A stretch of 64,000 bases of DNA from Cryobacterium luteum (GCF_900110125.1 NZ_FOCN01000007.1:1-64000); one strand, 5' to 3'; shown: positions 1-8,376, numbered from the stretch's first letter. Translations and numbers: made by a program. The notes: generated by a model from the sequence alone, not told the origin.

Positions 1-1
1 G

Positions 2-337
2 ACTCTGCCAGAACGCTTGGCTAAGACGTTGACGTGGGATCAGGGAACCGAGCTGGCCCAGCACCGGCAGATCACGCTGGCCACAAAGATGGCTATCTAC
101 TTCTGTGATCCGCATTCGCCGTGGCAGCGAGGCACCAACGAGAACACCAACGGGCTGCTGCGCCAATATTTCCCCAAAGGCACCGACTTATCCGTTCATT
201 CGCCCGAGCGGCTACTCGAAGTCGCTACCGAACTCAACAATCGACCCCGCAAAACACTCGGCGGCATCACACCCACTCAAGCCATGCAACGACTACTGTC
301 AGAGCCAGAAATACCCATCGTTGCGACGACCGGTTGA
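2..337 (+). CDS. IS30-family transposase, C-terminal part (5' end outside window)
   Basis: The reading frame is already open at the window edge and ends at 337. The visible ~111 residues match the end of the IS30 DDE integrase core: TWDQGTEL (second catalytic Asp and its context), then FCDPHSPWQRGTNENTNGLLRQ, in which the third acidic residue is the Glu of NENTNG, then LNNRPRKTLG near the C-terminus. It would cut and join the IS ends. Only the C-terminal third is inside the window, so intactness cannot be judged. It lies just outside the abiE toxin gene and within the presumed island that ends at 2074. Confidence 0.85.
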   Translation, partial: TLPERLAKTLTWDQGTELAQHRQITLATKMAIYFCDPHSPWQRGTNENTNGLLRQYFPKGTDLSVHSPERLLEVATELNNRPRKTLGGITPTQAMQRLLSEPEIPIVATTG

Positions 338-369
338 ATCCGCCGTTCCCCTTGCGGATTTGGATTCAA
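334..369. repeat. Inverted repeat at IS30 right boundary
   Basis: TTGAATCC (334-341) and GGATTCAA (362-369) form a perfect 8-bp inverted repeat immediately after the transposase. The right arm overlaps the stop codon (366-368) of the opposing abiE toxin gene. It may mark the IS end or act as a terminator; the partner IS terminus lies outside the window, so this cannot be settled. Confidence 0.4.
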
Positions 370-1247
370 GGTGTGGCCCAGCGCTGAGTTGACGAATCCC
401 ACGTGTCAACGTCGCCCACGGTGCCGGTGAAAACCGGATCTATGAAGTGGATCACGTCGGCCAGTTGGTTGTCGAATGATTCGAGGCAGATGTCGGTGAG
501 GGCGAGCTTGCGACGCCAGGCTGCCCATTTTGTTTGAGCGACCACTGGCCAGCCTGTCGTGGCGACCGAGACTGAGGTCAGCGGCACTTGGCGGAAATCG
601 GCCACGCGCTGAGCCGCACCGCGGAGCTCACTCGCGCTGAAGTCGTGGGTCAGCGAGAAATTTCGCAGGTCGACGATGTCGCGCCATCGAGTGCTTGTCG
701 TTCCACGGGTCAGCATCGTGACCGCCTTTTCTGCAACAACCATCACCAGCGGATAGCCGAGCATCTCAAATTCGCCACCGAGGATGCGCGGGACAGCCAC
801 CGAACGTGGGGCCAGCCAGATCGGGTCGCCGGTGCTGATGTCCAGATGGAACGACAGCGCGCTCGTGTAGACGTGTGCAAATATCTTGACTCGGAGCCCG
901 GAGTAGTCGTCGCCCTCGCGGATGGCGCGCACCTCGGTGCGTGCCGCGTCAATTGCCAGAGCATCGTCGACGGTGACGGCCGCAACAGCCTCCACGACAG
1001 CGAGCAAATGGGAGGCATCCACCTGAAAGTTGACTGCTTCCATATCGATGTCGCTCGTCGGACGTCGAAGGCGATACGCAGCCAGGAGCACGCCGCCCTT
1101 CAGAACGAAGTCATCCTTATAGATTGTCTGAGCGAGTCGGCTCAGGAAAGCCTCCATGGCGTAGAGGGTGACCGTCTCTGAGACTGCCCGGCCCGAAGCT
1201 CGGGCATACCGTGAGAGCGCGGCATAGAGTTGCGACGCCTGACTCAC
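366..1247 (-). CDS. abiEii: Nucleotidyltransferase toxin, AbiEii/AbiGii family (type IV TA)
   Basis: 293 residues. The N-terminal half carries the nucleotidyltransferase signature: FVLKGG near residues 47-52, followed by LLAAYRL and RPTSDIDM at about 62-69, where the two aspartates should bind metal. AbiEii toxins transfer nucleotides and stop growth, often giving abortive phage defence; the partner antitoxin is a DNA-binding repressor. The start overlaps the antitoxin stop by 4 nt (ATGA), so the genes are translationally coupled. The stop codon falls inside the inverted repeat next to the IS30 element, so the last few residues may have been replaced by the insertion. Length is normal for the family. 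Confidence 0.82.
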   Translation of the reverse strand: MSQASQLYAALSRYARASGRAVSETVTLYAMEAFLSRLAQTIYKDDFVLKGGVLLAAYRLRRPTSDIDMEAVNFQVDASHLLAVVEAVAAVTVDDALAIDAARTEVRAIREGDDYSGLRVKIFAHVYTSALSFHLDISTGDPIWLAPRSVAVPRILGGEFEMLGYPLVMVVAEKAVTMLTRGTTSTRWRDIVDLRNFSLTHDFSASELRGAAQRVADFRQVPLTSVSVATTGWPVVAQTKWAAWRRKLALTDICLESFDNQLADVIHFIDPVFTGTVGDVDTWDSSTQRWATP

Positions 1248-1828
1248 GAGAGCAACTCCAGGGCGTGACGCAACGGACCGCTCGCTCGGGGCAGCTGCCG
1301 GGCGATGTCCAGTAGTGCGGTCGGGTGAGACCCACGTCGGCGCAGCCAGTTCTTCAGCGCTTCCGGAGCGATCTCGTACCCCTCGGACCCGCGCAATCGA
1401 TAGGCATCGACGATGGAACGTTCCGGCGAATACAGGCCAATCGTCGCGTCGGAACCGTCGATGGCCAGCTCGGTGCGCTCGAGCGCGAACGTTGCGACCT
1501 CGAAATGATGCCAGGAAACCGGAGTATCAGTGCGGGGAATTCGAGCACCACGCGGAAGGGCAATATCGATTCGGGCGGGGATAACGTCAACGAGGCCGTG
1601 GTGCGCCAAGGCACTCGACAGGCACATTGTTGCGTCGGGCCTGCGGGTCACGATCTCAATTAGGTCCAAGTTGGCTGGCGGCAGATCGGCACGGCGGTAA
1701 AGCCCTCGGGCAATTCGGTCGATCGTTCCGTTCTCGCTGAGCCGACGCAGGTCTCGTGCCCCCACCCCCGCATCGGTGGCCATGGCGGTGCTGAAGGCGG
1801 CCGCAGGCAGGCTGTCAATCGAATGCAT
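1244..1828 (-). CDS. abiEi: AbiEi-family antitoxin / transcriptional repressor
   Basis: 194 residues. Residues about 19-47 form the winged-helix of AbiEi antitoxins (GVGARDLRRLSENGTIDRIARG), followed by LYRR and the C-terminal domain with CLSSALAHHGL and YSPERSIVDAYRLRG, which is typical of the family. It should neutralise the downstream nucleotidyltransferase without stable complex formation (type IV TA) and repress its own promoter through inverted repeats; a candidate operator is at 1843-1894. It is the first gene of a two-gene operon with a 4-nt overlap. Confidence 0.82.
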   Translation of the reverse strand: MHSIDSLPAAAFSTAMATDAGVGARDLRRLSENGTIDRIARGLYRRADLPPANLDLIEIVTRRPDATMCLSSALAHHGLVDVIPARIDIALPRGARIPRTDTPVSWHHFEVATFALERTELAIDGSDATIGLYSPERSIVDAYRLRGSEGYEIAPEALKNWLRRRGSHPTALLDIARQLPRASGPLRHALELLS

Positions 1829-1842
1829 CCCAACGCCCTTCT

Positions 1843-1894
1843 ACGTGTATTGAAATGTACACACGTAACTTTAGCTGCAAACACTTTTGTACAC
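1843..1894. promoter_or_regulatory. Candidate AbiEi operator/promoter
   Basis: ACGTGT (1843-1848) and ACACGT (1861-1866) are inverted arms, and TGTACAC occurs twice in direct orientation at 1856 and 1888, 32 bp apart (about three helical turns). This sits 15-66 bp upstream of the antitoxin start, where AbiEi proteins are known to bind repeats for autorepression. The assignment is by position and symmetry only. Confidence 0.45.
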
Positions 1895-2050
1895 CAAGGA
1901 ATCAATGCGGCTCCGACACCCCTGCGTGCCCACATTTTGCCCACACTTGAAAAAAATCTGGGTGAATCTCGACGCCTCACTGTGACCCAAAAACGTTGAA
2001 ATCACGCGGGTTTTGACCACATCGGCGACGCTGACCGGTCGATTATTGGA

Positions 2051-2074
2051 GTTCGAATCCCTCCAGGGGCACCA
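2051..2074 (+). other. tRNA 3'-end duplication (candidate att site)
   Basis: GTTCGAATCC followed by CTCCAGGGGCACCA reads exactly as tRNA positions 53-76: TTCGAAT loop, 3' T-stem strand, seven acceptor bases, discriminator A and encoded CCA. No D-arm or anticodon arm precedes it and the 5' T-stem strand does not pair, so it is not a tRNA gene. This is the usual footprint of a tyrosine-integrase island inserted in a tRNA gene. The intact tRNA should lie to the left, beyond the window. Confidence 0.6.
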
Positions 2075-2140
2075 GGCACGTCGGAATCATGCTTGTCGGT
2101 TCAGTGCAGCCACCAGGGATACCGTGCGCCCGGCGAGGGC
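2075..2140. other. Intergenic, no recognised feature
   Basis: No coding region or structured element is recognised between the tRNA-like fragment and the small minus-strand ORF. Together with 1895-2050 this makes a long spacer at the island edge; the segment at 1930-1975 is AT-richer than its surroundings. Confidence 0.3.
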
Positions 2141-2296
2141 TCAAGAATCCCCGGGCAACTGCACCGCGATTGGAGCGGTCTCCGGATCGGAGACAGCCGC
2201 GGTGGACTCGTGCGTAAGGTGGTGCAGCTCACCGTAGAGGTGCAGGGCGGACTCTTGTTTCAAGCGCTCCCACGTGGCGTTCGATACGTGCTTCAC
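2141..2296 (-). CDS. Small hypothetical protein (51 aa)
   Basis: GTG start at 2296 with GGAG nine bases upstream; an in-frame stop lies just before the start, so it cannot be longer. The product begins VKHVSNATWERLKQESALH, continues with a Tyr/His-containing helix and ends in an Ala/Pro-rich tail. It contains an amphipathic helix and no membrane segment, and codon third positions are GC-rich as in neighbouring genes. No family is recognised. It could be a relic or chance frame in this sparse region. Confidence 0.3.
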   Translation of the reverse strand: MKHVSNATWERLKQESALHLYGELHHLTHESTAAVSDPETAPIAVQLPGDS

Positions 2297-2530
2297 AGTT
2301 CAGCGCTCCGTTCATTTCCCCCTGAGGGCGCACAGACAGCCTATCGTCGACCGGGACTGCAGATTCGTGGACCAGGTCGGTCGCTGCGTGATCGGCTGGT
2401 CTTGAGAACGACGGCGCAAGCCGCAGACGTGCCAGTGCCGTCGTGACGATAGTGAAATGAGAAGAAATCAACTAATCTGGAGGTGCCGTCCCGGACGCTG
2501 ACTGCACACGACTCAACTTGGGGGTTCGCG
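2297..2530. other. Intergenic, probable promoter region of the sigma-2 gene
   Basis: No convincing gene in either strand. The stretch at 2447-2480 (ATAGTGAAATGAGAAGAAAT and following) is locally AT-rich and would be a plausible place for the promoter of the gene starting at 2531; no clear -35/-10 pair is assigned. Confidence 0.25.
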
Positions 2531-2905
2531 ATGCGCGCACGTAGTCAACCAACCCGAGCAGACCGCCCCGCGGACGTCGAAGTAAACACCGAAATCGGCG
2601 TCAGGACCAGCGAAATCAACGCTTGGACAGCCGCCGTTGAAACCCTTCTGCAATGTTCCGCCCGCGGCAATCGAACGGCGTTTGCACAGCTCTACGACAT
2701 GATGGCCGTACCGGTTTACGCGGTCATCCTGACGCGGGCCACGAACGGCCCGCAGGCTGAACGGCTGCTGCTCGAAGTTTTCCTTGGCCTCTGGGAGCGT
2801 TGCCCCCTCTATCCGCAGGGCAGCCGGAGCGCCGTACCCTGGATCCTCGCCTATGCCGAACAAACGGCGGACTACGACGAACTTTTACCGCTGCGGCCAA
2901 TGTGA
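2531..2905 (+). CDS. Sigma-70 region 2-only protein (truncated ECF-like)
   Basis: 124 residues from ATG 2531, chosen because a G-rich ribosome site lies eight bases upstream (a GTG at 2483 is also possible). From about residue 38 the protein follows ECF sigma region 2: LLQCSARGNRTAFAQLYD, then EVFLGLWERCP and WILAYAEQ. It lines up with the SigK encoded at 58799 (LLGRVAHGDQAAFGELYD, EIFLEIWQ, WILTMAH). It stops right after region 2 and has no region 4, so it cannot read a -35 element the normal way. It may be a decayed gene, a core-polymerase competitor or part of a split sigma factor. Confidence 0.55.
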   Translation: MRARSQPTRADRPADVEVNTEIGVRTSEINAWTAAVETLLQCSARGNRTAFAQLYDMMAVPVYAVILTRATNGPQAERLLLEVFLGLWERCPLYPQGSRSAVPWILAYAEQTADYDELLPLRPM

Positions 2906-3087
2906 CCGCAGCGAACACGCCCGCGCACAGCAGCACGATCAGAGCAGCGGAGGCAGGAACGCGTTTCAGGAAGATTCCTCACGCAGATGTTACGCCCGGC
3001 GGCGGTGTTCACCAGCATGTAACCCGAGAGTTCTAGACTGGTCCTTTCGCGGCGTGTCAGGCGGCCACGACCTGAACGAGGAGTCGT

Positions 3088-6000
3088 GTGAGCGAGCACC
3101 AACACAGTCCAGTGGGCGCCCAGGCTGTACTCGCGGCGGGCCACCTGGCCAGGCCGGCCCGCACCCTGGCCGACATCCTTGCGGCAACCGCGGCGCAGCA
3201 TCCGGATGCCTTGGCCTTGGAAGATGCGGTCGGCACGATCAGCTACCGCGGCCTGCTGCGGCGCGTGCAGGCGCAGGCGACCGCACTGAGCCTGGCTGGC
3301 GTGCGCCGCGGCGATACCGTGGGCATTCGCATTCCGTCTGGCACTCGCGACCTGTACGTATCGATTCTGGCCACCGTGTTCGTCGGGGCCGCCTACGTTC
3401 CGGTTGACGCCGACGACCCGGAGGAACGCGCCCGGCTGGTCTTCTCCGAGGCACACGTGGTCGGCATTATCGGCGAGAACGGCATTTTCGCACTGCGTGA
3501 CGGGCTCGACGTGCAGTCTGTGCGCTCGCGCAGCATCGAACAATACGACGACCCGGCGCTCGTCTTTCCGCACGGCAACATTCCGACCCCCGACGACGAC
3601 GCCTGGGTCATCTTCACCTCCGGATCGACCGGCGTCCCTAAGGGCGTCGCCGTAACCCACCGCTCAGCGGCCGCGTTCGTCGACGCCGAGGCCGGCCTGT
3701 TTCTGCGCGCCGAACCGATCGGCACCGGCGACCGGGTGCTCGCCGGCCTGTCGGTGGCCTTCGATGCGAGCTGTGAAGAGATGTGGCTGGCCTGGCGCAA
3801 CGGAGCCTGCCTCGTGCCGGCCCCGCGTTCCCTCGTGCGCAGCGGCGCCGATCTCGGCCCCTGGCTGATCGCGCACGGCATCACCGTGGTCTCGACCGTG
3901 CCGACCCTCGCCGCCCTGTGGCCGCAAGAATCGCTTGAAGCGGTGCGCCTGCTGATCTTCGGCGGCGAGGCCTGCCCGCCAGAACTGGTCGCCCGCATCG
4001 CGACTCGCGGCCGCGAAGTATGGAACACCTACGGACCGACCGAAGCCACCGTGGTGGCCTGCGGCGCCCTCGTCGACGGCGTCGGCGAGATGCGTATCGG
4101 CCTGCCGCTGGACGGCTGGGACCTCGCCGTCGTCGACACGGCCGGCGAGCGGGTCGCCGAGGGAGCGACCGGCGAGCTTATCATCGGCGGCGTCGGCCTG
4201 GCCCGCTACCTCGATGCCGCCAAGGACGCCGAAAAATATGCGCCGCATCCGCAGCTCGGCTGGGACCGGGCCTACCGCAGCGGCGACCTCGTGCGGTTCG
4301 ACCGGGCCGGCCTGGTCTTCGCCGGCCGCGCCGACGACCAGGTGAAGCTCGGCGGCCGACGCATCGAGCTCGGTGAAGTGGATGCCGCTCTCAACACCCT
4401 TCCCGGGGTGGCCGGCGGCGCCGCCGTGGTGCAGACTACCTCGGCCGGCAACCAGATTCTGGTCGGCTACATTGCCCTCACCACCGCGCCATTCGACCGG
4501 AAGGCCGCGATCGCCCGGCTGCGCGAGGAGCTGCCGGCCGCGCTCGTTCCGTTGCTCGCCATCGTCGACGCCCTGCCGACTCGAACCTCTGGCAAAGTCG
4601 ACCGGGCGGCGCTGCCGTGGCCGCTTCCCGCGTCAGCGCCCGGTGCAGGCGACGACGCCGCGCCGCTGTCACCGACGGCGGCGTGGCTGGCCGAGGCGTG
4701 GGCATCCATTTTGGGGGTGCCGGTCACCGGGCCCGACGACGACTTCTTCGCCCAGGGCGGCGGCTCGCTCTCAGCGGCGCAGTTCGTGTCGGCCGTGCGC
4801 GCCCGCCACCCGGAAACGACCGTCGCCGACCTCTACGACCACCCGCGCATCGGGTCGCTCGCCGAGGAACTCGACGCCCGCACCCCCGTCACACCGCCCG
4901 TGGTGCGACAGGTGCTGCCGACCCCGGCTCGCAGCCAGTTCGCACAGACCGTGCTCGGCATTCCGCTGCACGTGCTGAGCGGCGCGCGCTGGCTGGTGTA
5001 TCTCGCCATTGCCAACAACCTGCTGAGCCTGGCCGGCGCGAGCTTCGCCCCGACGCTGTCGTGGTGGTGGGTAGCGCTTGGGTTTGCCCTGTTCGTGACG
5101 CCGCCCGGCAAGATGCTCATCGCCGTGATCGCGGCCCGGCTGCTGCTGCACGACGTGCTTCCCGGAAACTACCCGCGCGGCGGATCCGTGCACCTGCGGT
5201 TGTGGCTGGCCGAGCAGATCGCGCTGCTCGTCGACGCCGCGAGCCTGGCCGGCGCGCCCTGGATCAGCTACTACGCCAGAGCCCTCGGCGCCCAGATCGG
5301 CCCCGACGTCGACCTGCACTCGCTGCCGCCGGTGACCGGCCTGCTCACCATCGGCGCCCAGGCTTCGATCGAACCGGAGGTCGACCTGGCCGGTCACTGG
5401 ATCGACGGTGATGTGCTGCGCATCGGTCACCTGCACGTTGGAGCGGATGCCCGTATCGGCTCCCGCAGCACCCTGCTCGGCGGCACCCACGTGGGCAACG
5501 GCGCTGAGGTTGAACCCGGTGCCGCTGTCTCCTCGCGCGTGCCGGCGGGGGAGCGGTGGGCCGGTTCCCCGGCGCGCCGGGTGGGTTCAGCCCGTCGCCC
5601 ATGGCCGGCCGAACGGCCTGCACGGGCCAGCCGCTGGCTCGGCGCTTTCGCCGCTGGCTCGGTCGCGATGACGGCCATCCCCACGATCGCCCTCGTGCTC
5701 GGCGCGGTGATCGTCGGCGCGGTCGTCGGCGATGCCGACAGCCTCGGGGTCGCCGTGTTGCGCGCCGCCCTGATCATGCCGGTCGCCGTGATCGCCGGCG
5801 GGCTCGCTTACGCCTTGCTCGTGATCGCTTTCGTGCGCGCCCTCAGCGTGGGTCTGCGCGAGGGCTTCTACCCGGTGCGCAGCCGCATCGGCTGGCAGGT
5901 GTGGATGACCGAACGCATTCTCGACGGCGCACGCACGGTGCTGTTTCCGGTGTACGCGAGCCTGCTCACGCCCACCTGGCTGCGGTTGCTCGGCGCCAAG

Positions 6001-7029
6001 GTCGGTGCCGACGTGGAGGCGTCGACCGTGCTGCTGCTGCCCTCGCTCACCACTATCGCGCCCGCCGCGTTTCTTGCCGATGACACCATGGTCGCCTGCT
6101 ACGAACTCGGCGGCGGCTGGATGCACATCGGCCCGGCCAAGGTGGGCCGCCGGGCTTTTCTCGGCAACAGCGGCATGGCCGGACCCGGCCGCACCGTTCC
6201 CCGCAACGGTCTCGTCGCGGTGCTCTCGTCGACGCCGCGCAAAGCGAAGCGCGGGTCGAGCTGGCTCGGCAACCCGCCCGCGCGACTGCGCCGCAAAGAA
6301 ACGGATGCCGACGACTCCCGCACGTTCCACCCTCCCGTGCGTCTGAAAGTAGCGCGGTCGTTGTGGGAGCTGCTGCGCATCGTGGCCGGCTTCACCACCG
6401 CCTGGATCGCGCTGCTCGTGCTCGCGGTGCTTGACCTGCTCTGGTTGCAGCTCGGCCTCGGCGCAGCGATCGCGCTGTCGGGCGTGGTCATGCTCGCTGC
6501 CGGCGCGGTCGCTGCCGGGGTCACGACGGTGGTCAAGTGGACGCTGGTCGGGCGCATCGACGCGTCGGAGCATCCGCTCTGGTCGTCGTTCATCTGGCGC
6601 AACGAGGTCTCGGACAGTTTCGTCGAAATGGTAGCCCGCCCCTGGTTCGCCGAGAAAGCATCGGGCACGCCGGCGCTCGCCGTCTGGCTGCGCACCCTCG
6701 GCGCCAGGGTGGGAAAGGGCGTCTGGTGCGAAACGTACTGGCTGCCCGAAGCCGACCTGGTGCGGCTCGGCGCAGGCAGCACGGTGAACCGCGGCTGCGT
6801 GGTGCAAACGCACCTGTTTCACGATCGCATCATGCAGCTCGACGCGGTCGAGCTCGCCGAGGGAGCGACGCTCGGGCCGAACGGCGTCATTCTGCCGGCG
6901 GCGTCGATCGATGCGGGAGCGACCGTCGGCCCGGGCTCGCTTGTGATGCGCGGCGAACGGGTACCGACCGGGTCGCTCTGGTCGGGTAACCCGATCACGC
7001 CGTGGCACCAGCCGCCGTGGACCCGCTAG
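3088..7029 (+). CDS. Pls/PosA-family non-ribosomal peptide synthetase (predicted lysine homopolymer synthetase)
   Basis: 1313 residues, one A-T module plus a large membrane C-terminus, as in epsilon-poly-L-lysine synthetase (about 1.3 kb residues in known members). A domain: IFTSGSTGVPKG at 175-186, NTYGPTE at 313-319, YRSGDL, and the A10 Lys in TSGKVD at 503. Carrier domain: GGGSL with the phosphopantetheine serine at 560. After about 620 come several hydrophobic segments alternating with hexapeptide-repeat stretches, the three tandem C-terminal domains that replace condensation and thioesterase domains in this family. By-eye extraction of pocket residues gives D226, A227, E230, then S, I, G, T, V, V and K503, close to the lysine code I know for bacitracin synthetase (DAESIG...). 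GTG start with GAGGAG at 3078. An M1 peptidase follows after 18 nt and a PPTase is nearby. Confidence 0.9.
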   Translation: MSEHQHSPVGAQAVLAAGHLARPARTLADILAATAAQHPDALALEDAVGTISYRGLLRRVQAQATALSLAGVRRGDTVGIRIPSGTRDLYVSILATVFVGAAYVPVDADDPEERARLVFSEAHVVGIIGENGIFALRDGLDVQSVRSRSIEQYDDPALVFPHGNIPTPDDDAWVIFTSGSTGVPKGVAVTHRSAAAFVDAEAGLFLRAEPIGTGDRVLAGLSVAFDASCEEMWLAWRNGACLVPAPRSLVRSGADLGPWLIAHGITVVSTVPTLAALWPQESLEAVRLLIFGGEACPPELVARIATRGREVWNTYGPTEATVVACGALVDGVGEMRIGLPLDGWDLAVVDTAGERVAEGATGELIIGGVGLARYLDAAKDAEKYAPHPQLGWDRAYRSGDLVRFDRAGLVFAGRADDQVKLGGRRIELGEVDAALNTLPGVAGGAAVVQTTSAGNQILVGYIALTTAPFDRKAAIARLREELPAALVPLLAIVDALPTRTSGKVDRAALPWPLPASAPGAGDDAAPLSPTAAWLAEAWASILGVPVTGPDDDFFAQGGGSLSAAQFVSAVRARHPETTVADLYDHPRIGSLAEELDARTPVTPPVVRQVLPTPARSQFAQTVLGIPLHVLSGARWLVYLAIANNLLSLAGASFAPTLSWWWVALGFALFVTPPGKMLIAVIAARLLLHDVLPGNYPRGGSVHLRLWLAEQIALLVDAASLAGAPWISYYARALGAQIGPDVDLHSLPPVTGLLTIGAQASIEPEVDLAGHWIDGDVLRIGHLHVGADARIGSRSTLLGGTHVGNGAEVEPGAAVSSRVPAGERWAGSPARRVGSARRPWPAERPARASRWLGAFAAGSVAMTAIPTIALVLGAVIVGAVVGDADSLGVAVLRAALIMPVAVIAGGLAYALLVIAFVRALSVGLREGFYPVRSRIGWQVWMTERILDGARTVLFPVYASLLTPTWLRLLGAKVGADVEASTVLLLPSLTTIAPAAFLADDTMVACYELGGGWMHIGPAKVGRRAFLGNSGMAGPGRTVPRNGLVAVLSSTPRKAKRGSSWLGNPPARLRRKETDADDSRTFHPPVRLKVARSLWELLRIVAGFTTAWIALLVLAVLDLLWLQLGLGAAIALSGVVMLAAGAVAAGVTTVVKWTLVGRIDASEHPLWSSFIWRNEVSDSFVEMVARPWFAEKASGTPALAVWLRTLGARVGKGVWCETYWLPEADLVRLGAGSTVNRGCVVQTHLFHDRIMQLDAVELAEGATLGPNGVILPAASIDAGATVGPGSLVMRGERVPTGSLWSGNPITPWHQPPWTR

Positions 7030-7047
7030 GCGTGGAATAGTAAAGCA

Positions 7048-8376
7048 ATGGCCCAGACTGTGCAGACGACCTTCGGTTCGGCCAGCGCCGGCGACCCCTA
7101 CATTCCCACCGGTGGAAACGGTGGCTACCTCGCCGAACACTACGACCTGAGCCTGGACTATCGGGTGGCCACCAACCGGTTGAACGCGACCGCGACCATC
7201 ACCGCGCGGGCCTTGATGCGTCTCGACCGGTTCAGCCTTGATTTCGCCGGGCTGAGCATGGAGAAGGTGACGGTGAACGGCGCGCGCCCCAGCAAGGTCA
7301 CCCACAACGCCCGCAAACTCGTGATTTCGCTCGGCATTCCGGTGGAAGCCGGGGCGACGTTCAAGGTGGTGGTGCGCTATCGCGGGGCGCCGCATCCGGT
7401 GCATAGTGCCTGGGGCGACGTCGGCTGGGAAGAACTCGACGACGGCGTGCTCGTCTCCGGGCAGCCGTGCGGTGCGGCCTCGTGGTTTCCGTGTAACGAT
7501 CACCCCAGCAACAAAGCCAGCTACCGCATCACGATCGCCTGCGAATCGGGGTACACCGTGGTGTCGAACGGGGTGTTGTCGAACCGATCGAGCCGGTCGG
7601 GCCGCACCAGTTGGACCTTCGACGTGCGCGAGCCGATGGCGACCTACCTCGCCACCGTGCTGATCGGTCGCTACCGCCGCCGCGACCTGGCCGCCGTTCC
7701 CGTGGCCCACAGCCTGTACTTTCCGGCCCGGCTGGCGACCCGCGTCGGCACCGACTTCGCCCGCCTGACCGAGATGATCACGTTTTTCGCCGACCGGTTC
7801 GGGCCGTATCCGTTCCCCTCGTACTCGGTCGTGGTCACCGACGACGAGCTGGAGATTCCGCTCGAGGCGCACGGCCTCGCTGTGTTCGGCAGCAACCACG
7901 TGGACGGCAACCACGGCGAAGACCGGCTGATCGCCCACGAACTGGCCCATCAGTGGTACGGCAACAGCCTCACCGTGGCCCGGTGGCAGGATATCTGGCT
8001 GCAGGAGGGCTTCGCCTGCTACGCCGAATGGCTATGGGAGGAGCAGCGCGGCGGGCGCACCGTCGACCAGCTCGCCGCCCTGCACCGGGGCAAGATCCAG
8101 GCGCTGCCCCGTGACATCGTGGTCGGCGACCCCGGCCCGCACGACCTCTTCGACGACCGGGTCTACAAGCGCGGTGCGCTCGCCCTGCACGCTATCCGCC
8201 GCTCGCTCGGTGACGAGGCGTTTTTCGCTGCCTTGCGCGCCTACACCGCTGCCCGGCGGCACGGGCACGTGTCGACCGACGACTTCGTGCAGTTCTTCGC
8301 CGAACACACCGGCAGCCGCGCAATCGGTGGTTTCGTCGCCCGCTGGGTGCAGCAGAGCGCGCTGCCGAGCCTCTGA
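7048..8376 (+). CDS. M1-family zinc metallopeptidase
   Basis: 442 residues. The M1 zinc site is complete: HELAH at 297-301 and Glu320 exactly 18 residues later in DIWLQEGFACYAEW. The N-terminal beta domain shows ASWFPCNDHPSNKASY. The usual GAMEN substrate-binding motif is replaced by IPLEAHGLAVFG, so the N-terminus-recognition site is atypical. No signal peptide is visible; the protein is probably cytoplasmic. It starts 18 nt after the synthetase, so they are likely cotranscribed. Peptidases of this type are known to degrade poly-lysine in producers; a role in trimming or self-protection here is inference. Confidence 0.85.
   Translation: MAQTVQTTFGSASAGDPYIPTGGNGGYLAEHYDLSLDYRVATNRLNATATITARALMRLDRFSLDFAGLSMEKVTVNGARPSKVTHNARKLVISLGIPVEAGATFKVVVRYRGAPHPVHSAWGDVGWEELDDGVLVSGQPCGAASWFPCNDHPSNKASYRITIACESGYTVVSNGVLSNRSSRSGRTSWTFDVREPMATYLATVLIGRYRRRDLAAVPVAHSLYFPARLATRVGTDFARLTEMITFFADRFGPYPFPSYSVVVTDDELEIPLEAHGLAVFGSNHVDGNHGEDRLIAHELAHQWYGNSLTVARWQDIWLQEGFACYAEWLWEEQRGGRTVDQLAALHRGKIQALPRDIVVGDPGPHDLFDDRVYKRGALALHAIRRSLGDEAFFAALRAYTAARRHGHVSTDDFVQFFAEHTGSRAIGGFVARWVQQSALPSL

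Noticed and set aside
2041-2074. Complete tRNA gene
   Set aside because: Only the 3' part from the T-loop to CCA is present; no D-arm or anticodon arm can be folded upstream.
2093-2446. 117-codon plus-strand frame after the att-like site
   Set aside because: No ribosome site, Arg/Gly/Pro-rich translation without a domain, and it overlaps the more protein-like small minus-strand frame.
2724-2955. Hydrophobic peptide (LLCAGVFAAVTLAAAVK) on the minus strand overlapping the sigma-2 gene
   Set aside because: No start codon with a ribosome site, a stop lies directly upstream, and the C-terminal part is antisense to a better-supported gene.
5587-7950. 787-codon open frame on the minus strand opposite the synthetase and peptidase
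   Set aside because: It is the antisense shadow of two strongly supported genes with clear family motifs; its translation is Arg/His/Gly/Ala-rich without any domain.
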